NCBI GenBank assembly: GCA_029844215.1
Contig: CM056728.1
Coordinates: 5,358,001 to 5,422,000 of the forward strand
Origin: Przewalskia tangutica
Lineage: Eukaryota > Streptophyta > Magnoliopsida > Solanales > Solanaceae
Length of the DNA: 64,000 nucleotides
Reading direction: 5' to 3'
In this document: positions 11,349 through 22,756 of the stretch, one piece after another
Position numbering within the stretch: position 1 is the first letter of the stretch
Layout of the letters: the number at the start of each line of letters is the position of its first letter
Notes under the pieces: generated by a model
Told to the model about the DNA's origin: nothing
The model's input: the letters and a program-made list of their open reading frames with translations, nothing else
Database searches by the model: none
Made by a program: the position numbers and the translations under genes

Positions 11349-12246
11349 TCATTTTAATAATTTGAGTGTGATATCGAGATTTCAGATATAGTTCTGGTGT
11401 AATCTTTCGTTTCCCCTCAAGTTTGGGTCTCAACGAGTGAATCAGTGTTTTACTATCAATCACAAATTTGATGTTCGACGCAGTATTCATATAGGAAATT
11501 TTGATAAAAGAGTTCTTTATCGACCACCGTCTACTTCAGAGATCCCTATAGAAATATTTTTAAAATATAAAAATTCAATATCTTCCCCGAATTAGTGAAT
11601 TAGACATAATTTCTTTATCCAAAATAAAAGACGATGAATTGATTTTTATAAATTTCATCATAAATATTGAAATACTTATACAATAAAAATGTGTGAGATG
11701 AAATTCTTCCTTCGCTATTGAAAGCAGCCATAAAAAAAATGTATTGAAAGTTCAAATTGAAAAGTGTGTTGGCACACCGCACTATGCACTATGCAGGCAT
11801 GACGTTGACCATTGCAAATTATCGTCCCATTTTACAATATATTCTCTCTATCCTAACCTAATAAAATAATATTTAGTTCAAATAAATATTATTGCTATTA
11901 AAGAAAATATATTATTATTTTTTAAATTGATTAAAAAAAATATGTTATATAAATTGACGTACTGTTTTCTAGATTTGTGAATGCGGTGTTGCCTCGTACC
12001 ATATTGGTACTTTCTAGAACTGGTAAACAAATTTTAAAAAATAAAAATCAGTCAAACTTGTTTCTTTCCCGAAAGCAATCTGACACCCTGAACTGAGCTA
12101 CATACATGCGGTTAACTTGTTTCTTTCCTGTCAGTATTAAGAGAAAGAGAGATGCACGTAATGGAAACGCTACCAATTTTTCCACAGTTGCCATAGTTTG
12201 GCACCTGTCCTCTTTACTCATAAACCGAGAGATAATAGTTACTCTA
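11349..12246. other. AT-rich upstream region of UBA1
   Basis: I see no gene or recognisable element here. The DNA is AT-rich, with a small island at 11,765-11,815 that holds GCACTATGCACTATGCA and a TGACGTTGACC motif (W-box and TGACG cores). A 91-codon frame on the minus strand (12,048-12,323) has no recognisable domain and overlaps the UBA1 promoter, so I did not call it. Confidence 0.5.
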
Positions 12247-12335
12247 CCATAAATACCCCTCACTATCGAACCTTCTGGAAATCCATGAAAATTCTTCTCC
12301 ATAATAATTTCTGTTATCTTCACACATATATAGAG
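12247..12335 (+). promoter_or_regulatory. Probable UBA1 core promoter, leader exon and heat-shock element
   Basis: CCATAAATACCCC near 12,247 is a reasonable TATA-type box. About 20 bases downstream, 12,268-12,280 reads GAACCTTCTGGAA, an exact GAAnnTTCnnGAA heat-shock element. TATAGAG followed by GTAATTTT at 12,336 could be the donor of a leader intron that ends at TTTAGCAG (13,762), 13 bases before the start codon. These are inferences from sequence alone; no transcript evidence is visible. Confidence 0.35.
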
Positions 12336-12544
12336 GTAATTTTGCTATCACGATCCATTGAGATTTAGTCCTGTTTTTTTTTTTTTGTGTTTTGTTCGTG
12401 CGAGCTGTTTTGTTGATGTATTGTATTTGTAATTAATTGAAAACGAGTTAAATTTTGCTATCATGATCCACTGAGATTCAGTTCTGTTTTTTGTTGCGAA
12501 TATACTGTATTTGGAATTAATTGCAAGACACGATCCACTGTATT

Positions 12545-12645
12545 TGTTTGAGCTGAGGGCTTTCGGAAAGCGTACACTCTACACTCCACAGACCTCACGT
12601 TGTTGGATTTCACTGTGTATGTTTTTGTTGTTGATCCACTGGATT
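12545..12645 (+). repeat. Decayed RTE/SINE 3'-end fragment
   Basis: GAGCTGAGGGCTTTCGGAAAGCG, a TACACTCTAC..CTCCACAGACCTCAC stretch and TGGATTTCACTGTGTATG follow the order of the LINE 3' end seen intact at 20,550-20,652. The fragment ends in TTTTTGTTGTTG. It sits in the putative UBA1 leader intron. Confidence 0.6.
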
Positions 12646-12859
12646 TGTATAAGAAAAAAAAATCATGCTTTTGTGTGTTCGGTGCAAGGTAGTTTGCTTG
12701 ATAATATTCTGTGCTTGGAATTTGGTATCAATTGCAACTGGCAAGTGTTATGTTTGTTGATGTCACGATCTGCTGAGGTTCAATTCGGTGTTATTGTAAA
12801 AAAATAATTAAAATAGTTATATCTAGTTTTTTATGTTAGTTTTTTGAGTTTGGGCATTT

Positions 12860-13670
12860 TTTCTTTGCTTAATATCTTTGTTGTTGTCATGATCTACTGA
12901 GATTCAGTTCGGTGTTATTGTTAAAAAAGTCAAAATAGTAATATGCCTTTGTCTGTAAGCTTCTATGCTTGTTATATTGTATTTGGAATAAATTACAGAT
13001 GACACAAAGTGAAGGCTAGTTTTAGGTATATATGTTGTACAGATACTTCAGACTATTGTGCTTTATGTTTTTGCAGTTCCTTCTTTGTTTGATATACGGT
13101 GTTTGGAATTTGGAATCAATTGCAACTGATAGTCCTATATATGTTGTTGTCACGATCTACTGAGATTCAGTTAGGTGTTATTGTAAAACTAAAATAAAAT
13201 AATATGCCTTTGTCCGTAAGCTTCTTTGCTTGATATATTGTATTTGGAATAAATTACAGATGACACAAAGTAAATGCTAGTGTTAGGTGTTATGTTGTTA
13301 TGGTATATAGTATTATCGAGCTTTGAGTTTTTGTATTTCTTCTTTGCTTGACATACTGTATTTGGAATTACTGATAAAGTAAATGCTAATGATAGGTATC
13401 TATGTTATGATATTTCGGATTATTGTATTTTGAGTTTTTGCATTTCTTCTTTGCTTGATATACTGTATTTGGAATAAATTAATAATGACACAAAGTAAAT
13501 GCTAGTGTTAGGTTTTTATGTTGTTATGATACTTCGGATTATTGTGCTTTGAGTTTTTGCATTTCTTCTTTGCTTGATGTACTGTATTTGGAATAAATTA
13601 CAAATGACACAAAGTAAATGCTAGTTTTAGGTATTTATGTTGTTTGGAGATTTTGGATTATCGTGCTTTA
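12860..13670 (+). repeat. Degenerate tandem repeats in the UBA1 leader
   Basis: About five imperfect units of 110-200 bp share the order TTCTTTGCTTGATATACTGTATTTGGAAT, then AAATTACA.ATGACACAAAGTAAATGCTAGT, then TTAGGT.TTTATGTTGTTATGATACTTCGGATTATTGTGC. A related CACGATC(T/C)ACTGAGATTCAGTT segment recurs at 12,350, 12,463, 12,760, 12,885 and 13,150. The array ends just before the UBA1 start codon. Confidence 0.75.
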
Positions 13671-13775
13671 GTTCATATGCATTTCGTGTCTTCTAATCTT
13701 GCATTATTGAGTTGTTTTCTGATATTGGTTGTTTCGATGGGTTTTCACCGAGCGTTTAGCAGTTTGTTACACTAT

Positions 13776-16700
13776 ATGCTTCCTAGAAAGAGACCGGTAG
13801 AAGGCGTGGTAGTTGAAGGTAACAGTAGCAGTGGTGATCCAGAAAGTGCTCTAAAAAAGTGTAGAACTAGTTGTATTATCTCTTCCTGCACCAAAGATAA
13901 TACCAGTGGTTGCAGTAGTAACGAGGTCATAAGTAATACTACTAACGGTAACGCTAGCAGTAGTAGTGTCGGTGAGCGGTCGGTGACAGAAATGGTTTTT
14001 GATGATGGCAATCCACATGATATTGATGAAGATCTCCATAGCAGACAGCTCGCCGTGTATGGCCGTGAAACTATGCGGAGGCTTTTTGCTTCAAACGTTC
14101 TTGTTTCAGGGATCCAAGGGCTTGGGGCTGAAATAGGTATTTGTTACTGTCTTTTAGTGATTTTGTCTGTTCTTTAGGTTTCTGAATTTATTCCTGTGTC
14201 CTGTAGATTTTTTGATGACCATATGTATGTTACCTATTGACTTTTTTGCAAAATGTAGGCTAGGATTTTGAGTTCTGAATCAGGATGTTCGATTTGTTAA
14301 CTTTTCTACTGACATGGAGTTTAGTCTGGGATGTGTTTCTCCCGCACTTTACACAAGTTATGGTCACAATTAAAGAACACTCTTTAGTTAGAAAAATGCA
14401 AATCAAGGTAACATTAAAAAAATATGTAATGCAATAAAAAGTGTTGCATTAGTTACATGTACCTGCACTTGTTAACCGCTGTAGCAATAGCAATAACTGT
14501 GAATAATGTAAAGATTGAATTCAGGACTTTTTTTCTGGCGGCATCCTGTCCGTCAGGATATATTTGGTATTTAGTGTTTCTTTGCATTCATGTGACATCT
14601 GTATTTCCATGTGATTGCAGCAAAGAACCTTATACTTGCTGGTGTAAAGTCTGTGACTCTGCATGATGAAGGAGAAGTCCAATTGTGGGATTTGTCAAGC
14701 AATTTTATTTTCTCAGAGAGTGATGTTGGTAAGAACAGAGCTCTTGCTTCTGTTCAAAAGCTACAAGAGCTCAACAATGCTGTAGTCGTTTCAACTTTGA
14801 CTATAAAATTGACCAAGGAAAAGCTTTCTGATTTCCAGGTAAAGTGCCAGCTTTGTGGTTTAGCTTTTTCCATGAGAAGAAGTTCAGTTATTCAATGAAA
14901 ACTGTGTGTGTTCTCACTGATGCACAAGCTTGTCACATAGATTTGTATGGTAACTTCTAAGACCATCGGAAGTTCTTTGGTGCAATTAATAATATTGCCT
15001 TTGATTTATCATCCAAAAGATTAAAAAATTGAGAGATGTATGTTATCTTCGAGCAAAAGGTGGATGCTATTGTATATCTGAGATTCTAGCAGATAAAAAG
15101 GTAGACTTACGTGTTGATACTCACACCTGATTCTCAGTCACCTACTTTCTATTTACGTCCATCTCCAAAGAATGGCCTCTACGGAATTTACCATCTTCAA
15201 ACAATCTACTTAGCAACTAATGCTACTAGTACATATGAATTTATTTGATTTGATATGTACTACACATCTCGCAACAATTATTTTGTCATATACTTTCGGA
15301 ACAAAATATTCTAACTTTCATCTTGGGCTCCTCATCAAAGTCATCCAAGTGAAACAAGTTGGGGTGGGATATATGTTTATCTAGTGAGGTAATCTGGTCA
15401 AGTTATCCGACTAGACTATTATTCACTTCGTTGACATTGTATTATGGTAGATCCCTCTTTGAATTAATAAAAAGCTGTTGGCTGAATCATGTTCGTCGTT
15501 TTCTTGGTAGAGATCCCTCGATTTTTATGGATGTTAATTACTGATCAAGATCAGGCTGATTCTTCGAACTTTACTGAAAAGGTGGAAGTCATACATGATT
15601 GATGTCTGTAGACCTAATGTTCCCCATAAAATATGGGGAAAATTCAGGAGTATTTTATCCTTATGCTGGCCTGAGATGAATTTTAATTGAAGAAACATGG
15701 TCAATGTGGATTCATATGGGGTTGCGTAGTTGTAATTTGTAAAGTAGATTTGCTCACATCTTTTGATTTGCATATTTTCGTTTTGAGTACGATAACTGCT
15801 ACTATTGTTTTTGGCTGTTACCTACTGAGTATCCAAATTGACTCGTGCGTTTTGTGGTGGTATTTCTGTATAAGGAGACATGACTTAGTCGATAGAAACA
15901 AGTTCCTTTAGCCAGAGAAATCTGTAAGCATTGTGACTTTTGGGAATGCGGTGTGCACTTGCTGCCTAAATAATGCTAATTTCCTGCAATTTGCTAAGTC
16001 TTTAATCTCTTTTTGCTAACTCATTTGGACTGGTAAGAAATTCTAGGATATCTGTCTGACTAGATAGTTTCGTGCCAAACACATTGAACACTATGTTGTT
16101 TTAATGCAGGCTGTTGTATTTACTAACACCAGCTTAGAGGACGCACTGGAATTCAGTGATTACTGCCACAATCATCAACCCTCTATAGCATTTATCAGAA
16201 CTGAAGTGAGAGGTCTATTTGGTTATGTCTTCTGTGATTTCGGCTCTGAGTTCACAGTTCTCGATGTAGATGGTGAAGAACCTCATACGGGCATTATCGC
16301 ATCAATTAGTAATGATAACCCTGCCCTAATATCGTGTGTGGACGATGAAAGGCTCGAGTTTCAGGATGGGGACCTAGTTGTGTTCTCAGAAGTACGGGGC
16401 ATGACGGAACTTAACGATGGCAAGCCAAGAAAAATTAGAAGTGCGAGACCTTATTCTTTTACCCTCGATGAGGACACAACAAATTTTGGTGCCTATGAGA
16501 GAGGCGGTATTGTTACTCAGGTGAAGCAACCCAAGGTTTTGAACTTTAAGACATTGAGGGAAGCTATTAAGGATCCTGGCGATTTTCTTCTTAGTGATTT
16601 CTCAAAGTTTGACCGCTCACCTCTGCTGCATTTGGCATTCCAAGCATTAGACAAGTTCAGATTGGATTTTGCACGGTTTCCTCTTGCTGGATCAGAAGAT

Positions 16701-19700
16701 GATGCTCAGAGGGTGATCTCTATTGCCACAATTTTAAATGAAAGCAGGGGGGAGGGCAAATTGGAGGTTATAAACCCAAAAATTTTACAGCAGTTTTCTC
16801 ATGGTGCACGTGCCGAACTTAATCCCATGGCTGCTATGTTTGGTGGTATTGTCGGGCAGGAGGTTGTGAAGGCTTGCTCTGGGAAGTTTCATCCACTTTA
16901 TCAGGTTACATATGCTGTTACTATCTTCTGTCTATGGCATTTCTATTTAGGGTGTGTTTGGTATGGAGGAAAACAGAAAATGTTTCTCAAGTTTTCGTTT
17001 GTTTTGGAAAATGTTTTCTCTAAGAAAATCAGTTCCTTAAAAATGAGAAAAATGACTTCCCTATTATAAGTAGGGAAAACAAGTTCCATAAGTGATATTT
17101 TGCAGGTTCATTGTCTCCATCCCACCCCCGCCACGCCCAAATCCCGACTCCCCACCCCATTCGACTCATAGTATTATAATATCTTTTTGCCTACTTACCT
17201 AACACTAGAAAATAAGTAAGAAACTCACTTGTTTTCAAAGAGAACCTTTTCCTTCACACCAAACACAACATTAATTATGTTTTTTCTAGAGGTCCTTCCC
17301 CCCCACCAGGGGGGGAGGCTGCTAAAGAAGGGGTGTGATTGTTTTCAGCGGGGAATTAATTTGGTAGCATGACTATTTTCTCTATTTAGGAGGTCTAAAG
17401 GACACTGACTTTTATTTTTTTGTTTACAGTTCTTTTACTTCGACTCCCTGGAATCACTTCCAACTGAGTCACTGGATCCTAGTGATCTGAAGCCATTAAA
17501 TACTCGTTATGATGCCCAAATCTCAGTCTTTGGGCATAAATTCCAGAAGAAACTAGAAGATGCCAAGGTGTTTTTGGTGGGATCTGGTGCCCTGGGTTGT
17601 GAGTTCCTGAAGAACTTGGCTTTAATGGGAGTTGCATGCACCGAACAAGGGAAATTAACAGTCACTGATGATGATGTTATTGAGAAGAGTAATCTTAGTA
17701 GACAATTTCTCTTCCGTGATTGGAACATTGGCCAGGCAAAATCCACTGTTGCTGCTGCAGCTGCAACATCTATAAATCCCCAGCTTCGAACTGAAGCTTT
17801 GCAGAACCGAGTGGGTCCTGAAACTGAAAATGTGTTCGACGACACCTTCTGGGAGAATCTTACTGTGGTTATTAATGCACTTGACAATGTCAATGCAAGA
17901 CTTTATGTCGATCAGAGATGCTTGTACTTTCAGAAGCCACTGCTCGAGTCCGGGACACTTGGTGCCAAATGTAACACTCAAATGGTGATTCCTCATTTGA
18001 CCGAGAATTATGGTGCATCGAGAGATCCTCCAGAGAAACAAGCACCAATGTGCACTTTGCACTCCTTCCCGCATAATATTGATCATTGTTTGACATGGGC
18101 ACGGTCGGAATTCGAGGGTTTGCTTGAGAAAATACCAGCTGAAGTTAACGCTTATCTTTCTAATCCAAGTGAATATACATCTGCACAAACAAATGCTGGT
18201 GATGCTCAAGCCAGAGACAATTTGGAGCGTGTTCTCGAGTGCCTAGATCGTGAAAGATGTGAAACTTTTGAAGATTGCATTGCATGGGCACGCCTCAAGT
18301 AATACACAATACTCCCTCTTTCAATTTTTTTACTTCCCTTTTTAGTCAGTTTTAAAAAGAATGTCTCTTTCCTAATTTGGCAACTCTCTAATTTTGACAT
18401 CTCACATGGCATGTTTAAAATCACAATGATAAAGGGCATTTCGGTACATTATACATATCTTTAGTTTAAAATCACAAGTTTCAAAAGTCTTTTTTACTTA
18501 AACTCCATGCTTAGTCAAACTATAAGATAAACAAATTGAAATGGAGGGAGTACCATTTTGCATTCGTCCTTTTGCATATAACTATCCTAACTGTGTCTTT
18601 ATCTCTGCAGTTTCTGACATTTATTCTTTTTCCAGGTTCGAAGATCATTTTGCAAACCGAGTAAAACAATTGATATTCACTTTCCCTGAGGATTCTATGA
18701 CCAGTTCTGGAGCCCCCTTTTGGTCAGCCCCGAAGCGATTCCCTCATCCCTTGCAGTTCTCTTCTACCGACCCTAGTCATCTCCATTTTGTCATGGCTGG
18801 ATCCATATTACGTGCTGAAACTTTTGGTATACCTATTCCTGATTGGGCTAAGCACCCAAAGAAATTGAGTGAAGCAGTGGACAAGGTTATGGTCCCAGAT
18901 TTTCAACCGAGAAAAGATGCGAAAATTGTGACTGATGAGAAGGCAACCAGTCTCTCTACAGCTTCTATAGATGATGATGCGGTCATCAATGAACTTATAT
19001 CAAAGCTGGAGTGCAGTAGGGAGAATTTACCGCCAGGCTTCAGGATGAAACCTATTCAATTTGAGAAGGTAATCTCGTGACTGAACTTGTATATTGTGTA
19101 TTCTGTTTGCAGATATTCCCCTTAGCTGTCTAGATTATAAATTACATGTTTCTCAGATGAATTGTCTCATTTATGGGTGTAAAATGAGCGGGTTGGGCTG
19201 AATTTGAGCGGGTTAATGACCTACCCAAAAGTTACTTGGGCTGAAATAGGTTGGGCCTAAAATGCGGGTCATAATCCAACCCGCTCAATACTTGCTAAGT
19301 TTTAGTTTCTTTGTTTTTTTCTTTATGATTTTTTAAGTACTTAATATTTTTTTTCTTTATTATGGCTAAATACTTGCCACGCTCGACTACATATGGTTTT
19401 CATCGACCTCGAGAAGGCATACGACGAAGTTCCTAGGGAGGTTCTATGGAAATGTTTGGAGGTTAGAGGTGTACCTGTGATCTTCACTAGGGCAATCAAA
19501 GATATGTATGATGGAGCCAAAATCAGGGTACAGACAGTAGGAGGAGACTCAGAGCACTTCCCAGTGACGATAGGGTTGCATCAGTAACGGGAACGGGAGC
19601 GACCATACCTCAGATCATTCGAAAGAAATGAAGCTTCAAGTACTTCGGGTCTATTATCCAAGGGGTTGAGAGATTGATGATGATGTCATACATCGGATCT

Positions 19701-21517
19701 ATTATCCAAGAAGTCTAGAGATTGATGATGATGTCACACATCGTATTGGGGCAGGGTGGATGAAATAGAGGCTCACATCTGGAGTCTTATGCGACAAAAA
19801 AATGTCGTCAAAACTTAAAGGCAAGTTCTATAGGGCGGTGGTTACACCGACTATATTGTATGGGGAGGAGTGTTAACCAGTCAAGGCACATTCAGATGAT
19901 GGAAGTTGTGGAGATGAGAAGTTGTGGAGATGAGGATGTTGAGATGGATGTGTGGGCATACAAGGAGTGATATGATTAGAAATGATGATATCCGGGACAG
20001 AGTGAGAGTAGCCTCAGTGGAGGATAAGATGCGAGAAACGAGGTTGAGATGGTTTGGACATGTGTAGAGGAGAGACAAATGCCCCAGTGCAGAGGTGTGA
20101 GAGGTTAACCATGGACGGGTTTAGGAGGGGTAGAGGTAGGCCGAAGAAGTATTGGGGAGAGGTGATTAGACGAGATATGACGCTTACTGATGACATGACC
20201 TAAGATATGGATAGGGGGTTGTGGAGGATACAGATTAGGGTAGAAGGGTAGCAGGTAGTCGATCGTAGTTCTACTTACGTTTACAAACGGGTAGTTGTAG
20301 TGTTATTATTGTAGGCCCGCTTAGCCTATCATTCTCATAGGCGTAATATTGTTTTATATAGTCCTATATAATTTGATTTCTGCTGCTATGTGCTCTTTAG
20401 TGTAATTTGTTTAGTTTATTTACCTGCGTTAGTTACTGCTTATTTTTTCAAAATTCGCTATCATGTTTTATTCGCTTTTGATATTAGCATTTTCATATTG
20501 CTTTACATTTTTTTACCGGGTCTTGCTTTGCTTTTGCTTTGCCTTGAGCTGAGGATCTCTCGGAAACAGTCGCTCTACCTACCAAAGGTAGAGGTAAGGT
20601 CTACGCTCTACCCTCCCCAGACCCCACATTGTGGGATTTCACTATGTTGTTGTATTATGGCTAAATATTAGCATATTAAATAAAAAAAATGTCATTTTGA
20701 AAATATGTTGACAACGTTTCTCATGGTCCAATTGGGCTACATATCGGCCCAATATTTAGATGGGCCGAAGTGTGTTGGGCTAATGGGATGAGCTAATAAA
20801 ATGGCGGGTCAATGCCCGCCCAAACTTGGATGGGTTGCGAGGAGTCATGTTTTAACCGATTAATTTTTCCACCCCTAATCTCAGTTAGTGATGTTTTCTT
20901 GATGTTTCATCTAATTGCAGGACGATGACACTAATTACCACATGGATCTTATAGCAGCACTTGCTAACATGAGAGCGAGAAACTACAGTATCCCTGAAGT
21001 TGACAAACTGAAAGCTAAGTTTATTGCTGGAAGGATCATTCCTGCAATTGCGACTACTACTGCAATGGCTACGGGTTTAGTTTGTCTCGAGCTGTATAAG
21101 GTTCTAGATGGGGGCCACAAACTGGAGGACTACCGAAACACTTTCGCCAACCTCGCCCTCCCTCTTTTCTCCATAGCTGAGCCAGTCCCGCCCAAAGTCA
21201 TCAAACATAATGATATGAGCTGGACTGTTTGGGATAGGTGGGCCATCAAGGACAATCCAACATTGAGAGAACTAATCCAATGGCTTGCAGACAAGGGACT
21301 AAATGCATATAGCATTTCATGTGGAAGCTGCTTGTTGTATAACAGCATGTTCCCGAGGCACAAGGAACGAATGGACAAGAAAGTAGTAGATTTGGCGAGG
21401 GACGTTGCTAAGGTGGAGATACCTCCATATCGCCGCCACTTGGATGTTGTCGTTGCCTGTGAAGATGAAGAAGATAATGACGTTGATATTCCTCTGGTGT
21501 CTGTATACTTCCGCTAA
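13776..21517 (+). CDS. UBA1: Ubiquitin-activating enzyme E1 (six coding exons)
   Basis: E1 adenylates ubiquitin with ATP, holds it as a thioester and passes it to E2 enzymes, so it heads the whole ubiquitin pathway in cytosol and nucleus. Coding exons are 13,776-14,136, 14,621-14,838, 16,110-16,904, 17,430-18,298, 18,636-19,068 and 20,921-21,517. All introns are GT-AG and the frame is open for 1,090 codons, the usual plant length. The start MLPRKRPVEG is typical of plant E1; an upstream in-frame ATG (13,644) lies in the leader. Seen in order: Ser/Asn-rich N-terminus (1-70), inactive ThiF half with GIQGLG (112-117), active ThiF half with GSGALG (509-514) and SNLSRQFLF, catalytic Cys666 in PMCT, and a C-terminal ubiquitin-fold domain from about 970. 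Introns carry MITEs and a LINE, but the frame is clean. Confidence 0.97.
14839..16109 (+). other. UBA1 intron 2, no recognised insertion
   Basis: The longest intron lacking an identified element. It is AT-rich and starts GTAAAGTGCC and ends TTTTAATGCAG. Short frames on either strand here are not conserved in any way I recognise. Confidence 0.6.
16950..17269. mobile_element. MITE in UBA1 intron 3
   Basis: The left end GGGTGTGTTTGGTATGGAGG and the right end CCTTCACACCAAACACAAC are inverted copies with few mismatches (core GTGTTTGGT). The interior is AT-rich with a C-rich patch at 17,117-17,160. The form fits a hAT-type non-autonomous element. I could not find a convincing 8-bp target duplication, so the ends are approximate. 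Confidence 0.6.
18312..18550. mobile_element. Stowaway-type MITE in UBA1 intron 4
   Basis: Terminal inverted repeats CTCCCTCTTTCAATTT and AAATTGAAATGGAGGGAG bound a 239-bp element flanked by TA on both sides (18,310-18,311 and 18,551-18,552). This is the Stowaway/Tc1-mariner pattern. It starts only 13 bases after the exon 4 donor and fills most of the intron. Confidence 0.8.
19172..20877. mobile_element. hAT-type MITE in UBA1 intron 5, split by a LINE
   Basis: The left end TATGGGTGTAAAATGAGCGG and the right end TTTTTCCACCCCTA form short inverted ends. The interior has complementary GGGTTGGGC/GCCCGCC-type stretches. Flanking 8-mers GTCTCATT and ATCTCAGT agree at six of eight positions and may be an aged target duplication. 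The LINE at 19,373-20,652 lies inside it, so the MITE is older. Confidence 0.6.
19373..20652 (+). mobile_element. 5'-truncated RTE-type LINE in UBA1 intron 5
   Basis: A 15-bp perfect target duplication, TATTATGGCTAAATA, flanks the insert (19,358-19,372 and 20,653-20,667). The first part (19,393-19,587) encodes reverse transcriptase motif A, FIDLEKAYDEVPREVLW, followed by RVQTVGGDSEHFPV. The coding part then jumps to C-terminal material (RRWMCGHTRSD-like, MRWFGHV) with stops and frameshifts. The 3' end has the Solanaceae RTE signature GGTAAGGTCT...CCCTCCCCAGACCCCAC and ends CTATGTTGTTG. It lies in the same orientation as UBA1 and is not functional. Confidence 0.85.
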
Positions 21518-22756
21518 AGTTATCTTGTTAATTGATTCCACTATTCGCTTCAAAGTTTAGGATCATACAACTTGTATGCACTATCCTCGATACACGGGGA
21601 TATTCTTTTCCATAGCAACTCTGGTCCTTGCTATATTAATTGATTGTGCCTTCCAAGATTTTTAACCTGCTATCCTGTTGGATAAAGTCAGCGTTCTGTT
21701 ACTGTTCTGCTGTCTTCGACTCGGGTTGAATAGATTGATTGGTGATGTGTCTATACTTACATGCCAATCTTTTATACATGTGGCAACTTGTGCTTTCCGC
21801 GACGGGATTTAGCATTGTCTGGTGTTTTTCTCTTTTAATTTTCTGTGGTATATTATAGGTATAATTGAGTTATTTTTCAGTGATAGAAATAGTTTTTTAA
21901 CTTGTATGCAATAAGCTGGAGGTTGTATTGTCATCTGTAAAATTAACCCTTTTGATTCTCGGAAGTGGGAGAAAATTTCTCATTGACGTGAACTTAAGCT
22001 GGCTATCATAGGTGTGGTCATTTTCAGTGGCGAAGTCCAGAAATTTGAGTTTAATATATAGTATGAAAAGTAATATTTGATCTATATATACAATATTGTC
22101 CAACTAACCTCATACATATACGTAAATCTGCCCCCCTGCCCCCCGGTAAGCTTTCGTTCAATTAGCAGAGCAGTTTCACGTTTGCTCTTGGCTCATCTCC
22201 TCAGTGTGCTCTTATGGTTGCCATTTTCTTTCTACTTTAAGCACACCGACAGTATATTCTGGGAAGTCAAATAGAAAAATTCTTTAGGGGTTCAACAATT
22301 TATTCTATCCTTACAGGAACTTTCAACTATGTAACTTTTTGACAAGACTTGCATCAAGTCTCAGAATATTCAGTGCCATACAAGAAACTTTTTAGTTAAG
22401 TGGTGGTATGATAAACGTTTCATTGATCAATAAATAAAGTACGAAATTTGCAAAAGCTTTTCCCTTGTCCTCTTCTTTCATTTGTGTTTTTTTATTATGT
22501 GTTTTTCCTCCTACGAATGTTTTTATATCCGAGTAAGGATTTCAGAACAATAGTAAATTTGTAGTAGTGTGCAAAGAAAAAATGTAGGGGGTTATACACA
22601 GCAGCATGTATTTTCTTGATCTAAATTTCTATTTTTAACTTCGAAATTCCTTGTAGTATCTTAACAGGTACTAAAAGATTCTCTAGGTTAACTAGGAATC
22701 ACTATGCAAATTGCATGCCAATGTCTATATAATCCGACGAAGTCGTGTCTGACCGA
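21518..22756. other. Region between convergent UBA1 and LRR genes
   Basis: This holds the presumed 3' UTRs of both genes. A stretch from about 22,025 (CAGTGGCGAAGTCCAGAAATTT) to 22,305 (TTCTTTAGGGGTTCAACAATTTATTC) has the look of a common Solanaceae MITE family, but I cannot show clear inverted ends. No other gene is visible. Confidence 0.5.

Noticed and set aside
12048..12323. 91-codon minus-strand frame upstream of UBA1
   Set aside because: No recognisable domain, and it overlaps the promoter and possible leader exon of UBA1.
22025..22305. Possible MITE between UBA1 and the LRR gene
   Set aside because: The ends look familiar but I could not show inverted repeats or a target duplication.
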